Assembly (NCBI GenBank): GCA_020217065.1
Contig: JAIWOB010000127.1
Location: 1-10,000, forward strand
Length of the DNA stretch: 10,000 nucleotides
Source of the DNA: Chloroflexota bacterium
GTDB taxonomy: Bacteria > Chloroflexota > Anaerolineae > Anaerolineales > Villigracilaceae
Reading direction: 5' to 3'
In this document: positions 1 through 6,450 of the stretch, piece after piece
Layout: the number at the start of each line of letters is the position of its first letter
Numbering within the stretch: the first letter of the stretch is position 1
Notes under the pieces: generated by a model
What the model was told of the DNA's origin: nothing
What the model saw: only the letters and a program-made list of their open reading frames with translations
The model's database searches: none
Made by a program: the position numbers and the translations under genes

Positions 1-641
1 AAATCAACCGCGCCACGCCGAAAACCCAGTCTGCGCTGCTGGAAGCCATGCAGGAAGCGTCTGTGACGGCGGCGCAGAAAACCTATCAACTGAAACAGCC
101 TTTCTTCGTGATGGCGACGCAAAACCCGCTGGAGATGGAAGGGACGTATCCACTGCCCGAAGCGCAACTCGACCGCTTCTTTTTCAAAGTCAACGTGGAT
201 TTACCCAACGTGAGTGAAATGGTCGAAATCCTCGACCGCACAACAGGCAAGGAATCGCCTGCCGCAAATAAAGTCGTCACGGGCGACGACATCGTCGAAA
301 TGCGCGCGTTGGCGCGGACAGTTCCCATCGCCTCGCACGTCAAGGAATACATCGCCAAACTCACGCTCGCCACGCACCCCGAAGATGAAAACGCCTCGCC
401 GCTGGTAAAGAAGTACGTCCGCTACGGCGTCTCCCCGCGCGGCGGACAGGCGCTGGCACTCGGCTCCAAAATCACCGCGCTGATGGCGGGACGGTACAAC
501 GTAGCGTTCGAGGATGTCCATGCGGTGGCGAAGGCGGCGCTGCGGCATCGGTTGTTGTTGAATTTCGACGGGTTGGCAGAGGGCGTCAAGGCGGATGATG
601 TGGTTGAGGAATTGGTTGAAACGTTGAAGGTTACAAGTTGA
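1..641 (+). CDS. MoxR-family AAA+ ATPase, C-terminal part (5' end outside window)
   Basis: The reading frame is open from base 3, so the gene starts before the window; 212 residues are visible. It opens with [17 protein letters not shown], the MoxR-specific stretch after Walker B. Next come a sensor-1 Asn in [18 protein letters not shown], the arginine-finger segment LDRFFF, and a C-terminal lid with the sensor-2 motif SPRGG (about bases 433-447). The tail [15 protein letters not shown] is also typical of the family. Walker A and B lie upstream and cannot be checked. MoxR ATPases are thought to act as chaperones that mature or activate VWA-domain partners, often with metal cofactors. The two genes downstream both encode VWA proteins, the usual partners. 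The stop codon lies inside a run of GTTGAA-type heptamers. The family call is firm; the cellular target is unknown. Confidence 0.95.
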   Translation, partial: INRATPKTQSALLEAMQEASVTAAQKTYQLKQPFFVMATQNPLEMEGTYPLPEAQLDRFFFKVNVDLPNVSEMVEILDRTTGKESPAANKVVTGDDIVEMRALARTVPIASHVKEYIAKLTLATHPEDENASPLVKKYVRYGVSPRGGQALALGSKITALMAGRYNVAFEDVHAVAKAALRHRLLLNFDGLAEGVKADDVVEELVETLKVTS

Positions 642-650
642 ATGTTGAAA
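614..650. repeat. Degenerate GTTGAA heptamer repeat across the moxR stop codon
   Basis: GGTTGAA, GTTGAA, GGTTACAA, GTTGAAT and GTTGAAA follow one another, with GTTGAA cores at 615, 623, 637 and 644 (spacings 8, 14 and 7). On the other strand the unit reads TTCAACC. The array includes the last codons and the TGA stop of moxR. The repetition is visible directly. That it is a mobile or slippage-generated array is inference. Confidence 0.6.
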
Positions 651-660
651 ACCAGAAGTT

Positions 661-790
661 GCTTTGTTGCAATCATTCGTTTTTGCCGTCATTGCGAGAT
701 GCCGAAGGCATCGAAGCAATCTCCTCGCAGGCAGGGAGACTGCTTCGCTCCGCTCGCAGTGACAGACTCTGAAGGTGTTTGCAACAAAGC
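661..790. repeat. Nested palindromic repeat element (MITE/REP-like) between moxR and the DUF58 gene
   Basis: A perfect 12-bp inverted repeat, GCTTTGTTGCAA at 661-672 and its complement at 779-790, bounds the element. Inside are two further pairs of arms with one mismatch each: 688-698 with 753-763 (GTCATTGCGAG type), and 713-724 with 735-746. A small hairpin, GATGCC-GAA-GGCATC, lies at 698-712. The inner part resembles the GTCATTGCGAG...GAAGCAATCTCC dispersed repeat that I recall from many bacterial genomes. Short spurious peptides of the type CHCERSEA arise from it. No transposase is present, so any mobility would need help from elsewhere. The element lies in a 188-base spacer inside a probable operon and would form a strong RNA structure. 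Confidence 0.75.
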
Positions 791-792
791 AT

Positions 793-820
793 TTCATCCT
801 TCATCATTCATCCCTCATCC
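793..820. repeat. TTCATCC heptamer tandem repeat, four units
   Basis: Four exact 7-base units follow without gaps: TTCATCC, TTCATCA, TTCATCC and CTCATCC. The array ends nine bases before the chosen start codon of the DUF58 gene. It occupies the place where a ribosome binding site would be expected, and no purine-rich Shine-Dalgarno sequence is seen there. Confidence 0.65.
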
Positions 821-829
821 TTTGATTTT

Positions 830-1711
830 ATGCTCTTCGACGAATCCACTCTCCGCAAACTGAACCAACTCACTCTCGTCGCCTCGCGCATCCGTTCGGG
901 AGCCATCAAGGGCGAGCGGCGTTCGTCGCATCGCGGCAGCAGCGTGGAGTTCGCGGACTATCGCAACTACACCGCAGGCGATGACCTGCGCCGTCTCGAT
1001 TGGAACATCTACGCGCGGCTGGAAAAGCCGTTCATCAAATTGCTGGAGGAGGAGGAAGACCTGGCGGTATACGTCTTGATTGACGGCTCCCGCTCGATGG
1101 ACTGGGGCGACGGCGAGCAAAATAAATTTCTCTACGCCCTACATCTTGCGGCAGGCATCGGCGCGATTGCCCTCGGCGCAGGCGACCTGCTCTCGGTCGG
1201 ACTTTTGCAAGGTGGGCGCGTCGCTGCGGAGTTCAGTCCCGCGCGCGGAAGTTACGCCCTGCCGCGCCTGTTCAAGTTTTTGGAATCGCTCGAAGCCAAA
1301 GCGGACACCGACTTGAACGCCTCGCTCAAAGCCTACTCAATCCCCCCGCGCCGCGCTGGACTGGCGATTCTCATCTCCGACTTTTTCGCCGCCGACGGCT
1401 ACGAAACGGGTCTGCGTCAACTGCTCAGTCGCGGACACGAAGCCGCGTTGATTCACGTCCTCGCGCCCAACGAAATTGACCCGCCCCTCGCGGGCGACCT
1501 GCAACTCGTGGACATCGAAACGAACGCCCAGCAGGATGTCTCGATTGACGGCGGCTTGCGTAACTTGTACAAAGCCCGTGTCCGCGAGTGGATTCAATCC
1601 ATCCAAACCGACTGCCGCAAGCATGGAATCCGCTACCTCGACCTGGTCACCAGCCAGCCGTGGGAGCAGGTGTTGCTGCTGGAAATGAGAAAATCTGGAT
1701 TGGTGAAATAA
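830..1711 (+). CDS. DUF58 family protein with VWA-type metal site
   Basis: This 293-residue protein carries the DUF58 signature: EFADYRNYTAGDDLRRLDW (about residues 40-58), then YARLEKPFIKLLEEEED and a hydrophobic strand ending in the MIDAS-like DGSRSM (D85, S87, S89). A second conserved acidic turn, LISDFFAADG, follows. Proteins of this family are regular partners of MoxR ATPases; their biochemical role is poorly known. The frame is open upstream to an ATG at 779, but that start would encode repeat-derived residues. MLFDESTLRKL from 830 fits the family N-terminus, so 830 is preferred. No Shine-Dalgarno sequence precedes it. It lies 188 bases after moxR and 107 bases before the BatA-like gene, in the same direction, so co-transcription is likely. 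No membrane segment is evident, suggesting a cytoplasmic protein. Confidence 0.92.
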   Translation: MLFDESTLRKLNQLTLVASRIRSGAIKGERRSSHRGSSVEFADYRNYTAGDDLRRLDWNIYARLEKPFIKLLEEEEDLAVYVLIDGSRSMDWGDGEQNKFLYALHLAAGIGAIALGAGDLLSVGLLQGGRVAAEFSPARGSYALPRLFKFLESLEAKADTDLNASLKAYSIPPRRAGLAILISDFFAADGYETGLRQLLSRGHEAALIHVLAPNEIDPPLAGDLQLVDIETNAQQDVSIDGGLRNLYKARVREWIQSIQTDCRKHGIRYLDLVTSQPWEQVLLLEMRKSGLVK

Positions 1712-1722
1712 AACAACCTGGA

Positions 1723-1805
1723 CACGGATGCCGCCGATTTCACGGAAACGAACGGATTTCTTTATAAAAAATCCGCGCTTATCTGTGCAATCCGTAAAAT
1801 CCGTG
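1723..1805. repeat. Long imperfect inverted repeat (ATCCGTG type) in the spacer before the BatA-like gene
   Basis: Arms at 1723-1759 and 1769-1805, each 37 bases, pair at about 25 positions around a 9-base loop, CTTTATAAA. The outermost CACGGAT/ATCCGTG and innermost CGGATTT/AAATCCG segments pair perfectly. The CCGT motif recurs several times within the arms. It fills most of the 107-base spacer. It could be a dispersed repeat or an RNA-processing hairpin. There is no T-tract after it, so it is unlikely to be a terminator. Confidence 0.6.
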
Positions 1806-1818
1806 AACAAAAAACACT

Positions 1819-3696
1819 ATGCAGTTTCTAACCCCCCTCGCCTTCGCGCTCTCCATCCTCGCAGTTCCCATCATTCTGCTCTACATGCTCAAACTGCGCC
1901 GCAAGCAGACTCAAGTCTCTTCGACGCTGTTATGGGAGAGACTGCTGCGCGAGAAACAAGCCAACGCGCCGTGGCAAAAACTTAAACGCAATCTTTTATT
2001 ATTCCTTCAACTGCTGATTCTCGCCGCGCTGGTGGCGGCATTGGCTCGCCCCGCGTTGGAGACGAAAGTCGTCACGTCAGGTTCGGTCATCGTCATGCTG
2101 GACGCGTCCGCTTCGATGAACGCCACAGACGTGAAGCCCTCCCGCTTCGAGGAGGCGCGGAAGTCCGTATTGACCCTCATCAACGGTCTCACCAGCGACT
2201 CCGCCATGACCCTGATTCTGGCGGCGCAGACTCCGCAAACCCTCATCGCCTCCGAAACGGACAAGTCCCTGCTGAAGGCGGCGCTCTCGAAGGCGCAGGT
2301 CTCGCAGGGCAGCGCGGATTGGTCAGCGGCGTTCGCGCTGGCGGCGGGAGCCGCTCGCAACGAAATCAACTCAACGGTGGTCATCGTCTCTGACGGCGGG
2401 TTGCCCGACAGCGGCTTGCCGTCCCTGCCAGGCGAGGCGCGCTACATCCCCGTCGGTCAATCGGACGACAACCTCGCCATCTCCGCGCTGGCGTTACGCG
2501 CCTCGAAGGGCGTCCCCCAACTCTTCGCGGAGGTCGCAAACTACAGCGGTGCAGACCGCAAAGTGTTGCTCTCGCTCTATCTCGAAAACGACCTCTTCGA
2601 CGCGCGTCAGTTGGATATTCCCGCTCACTCGCAAAAAAGCGTCTCGCTCGAAGACCTGCCCGTCGCCTCCGCTGTCTACAAGGCTCACATCTCCGACCCG
2701 CTCAAAGATGAAGCGCTTGATTCGCTCCCGCTGGACGACACCGCCTTCGCCGTGTATCAATCGTCCGCCGCGCGCCGCGCCTTGCTCGTCTCCAATGGCA
2801 ACTTCTTCCTCGAACAACTGCTGGCGTCGCTCCCAGGCATTCAGCCCTTCCGCGCCCTGCCCGCCGCCGACGGCGACCTGAAAATCCCCAACGAGCCGTT
2901 CGACCTTTACATCTTCGACGGCATCCTCCCCGCAGAGTTGCCCAAGGCGAACCTGCTGCTCGTCAACCCGCCCGCCAACCCGTTGTTTGAAGTCGGCGAG
3001 ACGGTCAAGGGTATCCATAACATTCAGGTCAATCAACATTCCCTCACAAAATATGTGGATTGGAAGACCGTCCACGTGTTACAGGCGAAGCGGACGACCA
3101 TGCCGAATTGGATGAACGTTCTAATTGAATCGGACTCGACTCCGCTGGTGGCTGCTGGCGAAACGAACGGACAGCGAATCGCCGCCCTGACCTTTGACCT
3201 GCGCGAAAGCGACCTCCCGTTGCAGGTTGCCTACCCGATTCTTTTCTCCAACCTGATTAATTACCTCGCCCCGCCCAGCGCCTTCGACGCCTCCCAATCC
3301 CTGAGCGCAGGCGAGACGTTGACTCTGGTTCCGCCCACCGACGTGGAAAAAATCATCATCGCCACGCCCTCGAACATAGCCTACACCCTCGCGGCGGGAC
3401 AGACTTTATTCAGCGAAACAAACGAACTCGGCTACTACGCCGTCAACTTCACCTCGAAGGACGCCGCTAAAGCCGAATACTTCGCCGTCAATCTATTCGA
3501 CCCCGCCGAGTCGAATATCAGTCCGCGCGAGAAATTACAGATTGGCAACACGGCTGTTACTCCTGCCGTATCCCAGCAAGTTGGTCTACAGGAAGTATGG
3601 CAATGGCTGGCGGGACTTGCGCTGATAGCGCTGATGATTGAGTGGCAGGTATTCCACAGAAAACCGTTCAAAATCAGGATAAAAGACAAAGGATAA
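1819..3696 (+). CDS. BatA-like membrane protein with VWA domain
   Basis: The product has 625 residues. Residues 1-80 form the BatA/aerotolerance N-terminal region: one membrane segment at about 6-24, the basic stretch KLRRK, and a second segment at about 57-78 ending in the typical ALARPAL. A VWA domain follows, with the metal site DASAS at 95-99. The long middle part (about 200-590) has no motif I can name; similar proteins carry a beta-rich or glutamine-amidotransferase-like region here. A last membrane segment lies at about 593-612 (EVWQWLAGLALIALMIEW), followed by a basic tail, FHRKPFKIRIKDK, probably cytoplasmic. The protein is probably a client of the upstream MoxR ATPase in an envelope function; this is known for the family and not shown here. 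There is no Shine-Dalgarno sequence before the ATG, only an A-rich leader. Confidence 0.9.
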   Translation: MQFLTPLAFALSILAVPIILLYMLKLRRKQTQVSSTLLWERLLREKQANAPWQKLKRNLLLFLQLLILAALVAALARPALETKVVTSGSVIVMLDASASMNATDVKPSRFEEARKSVLTLINGLTSDSAMTLILAAQTPQTLIASETDKSLLKAALSKAQVSQGSADWSAAFALAAGAARNEINSTVVIVSDGGLPDSGLPSLPGEARYIPVGQSDDNLAISALALRASKGVPQLFAEVANYSGADRKVLLSLYLENDLFDARQLDIPAHSQKSVSLEDLPVASAVYKAHISDPLKDEALDSLPLDDTAFAVYQSSAARRALLVSNGNFFLEQLLASLPGIQPFRALPAADGDLKIPNEPFDLYIFDGILPAELPKANLLLVNPPANPLFEVGETVKGIHNIQVNQHSLTKYVDWKTVHVLQAKRTTMPNWMNVLIESDSTPLVAAGETNGQRIAALTFDLRESDLPLQVAYPILFSNLINYLAPPSAFDASQSLSAGETLTLVPPTDVEKIIIATPSNIAYTLAAGQTLFSETNELGYYAVNFTSKDAAKAEYFAVNLFDPAESNISPREKLQIGNTAVTPAVSQQVGLQEVWQWLAGLALIALMIEWQVFHRKPFKIRIKDKG

Positions 3697-3700
3697 ACGA

Positions 3701-3746
3701 AAAAACGCAACAGCCCCGCCGGCGCTTTGCGAACGGGGCTGTTTTC
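3701..3746. terminator. Bidirectional rho-independent terminator between the BatA-like gene and ahcY
   Basis: A perfect 10-bp stem, AACAGCCCCG (3709-3718) with CGGGGCTGTT (3734-3743), encloses a 15-base loop. On the + strand TTTTC overlaps and follows the stem. On the - strand the stem is followed by GCGTTTTTTCG, a six-T tract. It lies between two convergent genes that stop at 3696 (+) and 3778 (-), so it can serve both. Confidence 0.85.
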
Positions 3747-3777
3747 ATGCTTCATTCTTCTGAATTTCGTCCCTTGA

Positions 3778-5169
<1,392 letters not shown>

Positions 5170-5173
<4 letters not shown>

Positions 5174-6126
5174 TTTAATAATAAATCCAGTTTTCCGCCG
5201 TCGTCGAAATGCTGACGGAAGCGCTGGATAAATTCCGGAATGGTGTAGGAATGATTCTGCGTGCCGCGCTGTTCGAGACAATAGACCGCGCTGAGCGAGC
5301 CGATTTCGCCGCACAATTTCCAATCGAAACCGCGCGCGTAGCCCGCGAGGAATCCGCCGCGGAAGGCGTCGCCCACGCCGGTGGGGTCCACAATCTCCCG
5401 CTCGGGGACGGTGGGGATGTGAACCGTCTCGCCCCCGGCGTACAAATCCGCGCCGTCTTTTCCGCGCGTGATGACCAAAATCTTGACGTGTTCCAAAATC
5501 TGGTCGAGACTCCAATCGGTCTTTTTAGAAATGAGTCCAAACTCGTAATCGTTGCAGAAGAGGAACTGCGCGCCTTCCATATCGCGGGCAAGCTCATGCC
5601 CTTCCAAACGAAGCACCTGCTGGCTGGGGTCGTACAAATAAGGAATGCCCATCTCGCGGCATTCGGCGGGGAACTTCATCATCGCGTCCGGCGCGGAAGG
5701 GGAGACAATCACCAGGTCGGGCTTTTTCTCCAACTCCTTCAACGACTGCGTGGCGGAATAAGCCATGGCGCCCGGATAGAACGAAGCGATTTGCGCGGAG
5801 GCTTGGTCGGTGGTGGCGAAGAACGAAGCGGTGAACACGCCGGGGATGACCTTCATTAGCGTCGTATCCACGCCCTTCGATTCGAGCCACGCGCGGTAAT
5901 CGCCGAAATCCTCGCCGACGGTCGCCATCACGCGCGGCTTTTCGCCGAGCAGCGCCATCGTATAAGCGATGTTGGGCGCAATGCCGCCGCGCTGCTTGGA
6001 CATGCCGTCCACAAGAAAGGAAAGGCTGATGGAACCCAATCGTTCCGGCAGAATTTGTTCCCTGAAGAGACCGGGGAAGGTCATCAGGTAATCGTAAGCG
6101 ACAGAACCCGTGAGAAGAATATCCAT
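5170..6126 (-). CDS. adoK: Adenosine kinase, PfkB family (mycobacterial AdoK type)
   Basis: The enzyme is expected to phosphorylate adenosine to AMP with ATP in the cytosol. The 318 residues match the PfkB fold: an N-terminal strand MDILLTGSVAYDYLM, the glycine pair QRGGIAPN (G47, G48, N52), and the C-terminal PfkB signature DPTGVGDAFRGGF, with D253 as catalytic base. Stretches such as LPERLGSISLSFLVD, QIASFYPGAM, YDPSQQ and CNDYEF closely resemble Mycobacterium tuberculosis adenosine kinase as I recall it. This is much more specific than a generic sugar-kinase call. The neighbouring ahcY produces adenosine, which supports the substrate. The start ATG at 6126 has a weak GAGG four to five bases upstream. 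The stop codon is supplied by the AATTACC repeat, so the C-terminus may have been reset there; the length is still normal for the family. Confidence 0.9.
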
Positions 6127-6140
6127 GTAACCTCATCATA

Positions 6141-6152
6141 CGGCGCGCGCCG
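6141..6152. other. Perfect 12-bp palindrome CGGCGCGCGCCG in the adoK leader
   Basis: This self-complementary site lies 14 bases upstream of the adoK ATG on the - strand. It may be an operator or simply GC-rich sequence. It overlaps no coding region and is too compact to form a hairpin with a loop. Confidence 0.3.
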
Positions 6153-6181
6153 CACACTTGTCCTGCAGGCAGCGCCAAGGA

Positions 6182-6210
6182 AATTCATTTTGTGCGCCTT
6201 ACGCAGTCAA
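6182..6210 (-). promoter_or_regulatory. Weak candidate promoter for adoK-ahcY
   Basis: On the - strand TTGACT (6205-6210) is a near-perfect -35 box. At 17 bases spacing stands TGAATT (6182-6187), a poor -10 box matching 3 of 6 consensus positions. The position about 55-60 bases before the adoK ATG is sensible. The assignment rests mainly on the -35 box. Confidence 0.35.
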
Positions 6211-6221
6211 AATAAATCTTG

Positions 6222-6236
6222 CTGCGACTATCGCAG
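6222..6236. promoter_or_regulatory. Candidate operator: palindrome CTGCGA-CTA-TCGCAG
   Basis: Two perfect 6-bp arms around a 3-base centre lie just upstream of the candidate adoK -35 box. The size and place suit a repressor or activator site, possibly for methyl-cycle control. No regulator is encoded in the window and no second copy of the site was noticed. Confidence 0.3.
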
Positions 6237-6243
6237 AAAAAGA

Positions 6244-6270
6244 CGCGCTCTGGCGAGCGCGCCGTTTTTT
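6244..6270. terminator. Terminator-like hairpin in the divergent adoK / acylase spacer
   Basis: CGCGCTC (6244-6250) and GAGCGCG (6255-6261) form a 7-bp GC stem with a 4-base loop. On the + strand CCGTTTTTT follows; on the - strand the stem is followed by TCTTTTTC. It looks like a two-way intrinsic terminator, yet neither flanking gene ends here, because both are transcribed away from it. It may insulate the two promoters or end a small unannotated transcript. Confidence 0.45.
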
Positions 6271-6357
6271 CCAGCGAGCGTGAGTTTATCACGGCATGAC
6301 GCGAATGTCTAGAAATTTACGAAACAAATTTTACGGCGCAGACGGGTAATGCGACGC

Positions 6358-6386
6358 TTGACGCGTCCGCCTTTTACCGATATAAA
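6358..6386 (+). promoter_or_regulatory. Sigma-70-type promoter of the penicillin acylase gene
   Basis: TTGACG (6358-6363), a 17-base spacer and TATAAA (6381-6386) make a near-consensus promoter. The predicted transcript start near 6393 gives a leader of roughly 58 bases to the ATG at 6451. This argues against the upstream in-frame ATG at 6349, which would lie before the promoter. Confidence 0.7.
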
Positions 6387-6439
6387 AACCCCGCGAGAAA
6401 TCGGATTCGCCAACGGTTTCTCCGCATTAAAAATATCCC

Positions 6440-6446
6440 GGAGGAG
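6440..6446 (+). promoter_or_regulatory. Strong Shine-Dalgarno site GGAGGAG of the acylase gene
   Basis: GGAGGAG stands four bases before the ATG at 6451 (six bases from its GGAGG core). It decides the start in favour of MKKIGKFLG over the ATG 102 bases upstream. Confidence 0.85.
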
Positions 6447-6450
6447 ACGC

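Noticed and set aside
201..797. Open frame of 198 codons on the - strand over moxR
   Set aside because: It runs antisense to a clear MoxR coding region, and its N-terminal part (CHCERSEA...) is the known type of spurious peptide from the dispersed repeat.
779..829. Earlier ATG for the DUF58 gene
   Set aside because: The extra 17 residues are encoded by the palindrome arm and the TTCATCC repeats and do not belong to the family N-terminus.
642..863. Possible 73-residue gene starting right after the moxR stop codon
   Set aside because: Its product is a translation of the palindromic repeat and the TTCATCC array (CHCEMPKASKQS type). It has no ribosome binding site and overlaps the DUF58 gene.
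1..3696. Possible defence system built from an AAA+ ATPase and VWA proteins
   Set aside because: Some ternary defence systems use MoxR and VWA parts, but here the set is the common MoxR, DUF58 and BatA-like housekeeping module, with no nuclease, protease or other effector visible.
6349..6450. Upstream in-frame start giving a 903-residue acylase
   Set aside because: The ATG at 6349 lies upstream of the TTGACG/TATAAA promoter and has no Shine-Dalgarno sequence, whereas GGAGGAG precedes the ATG at 6451.
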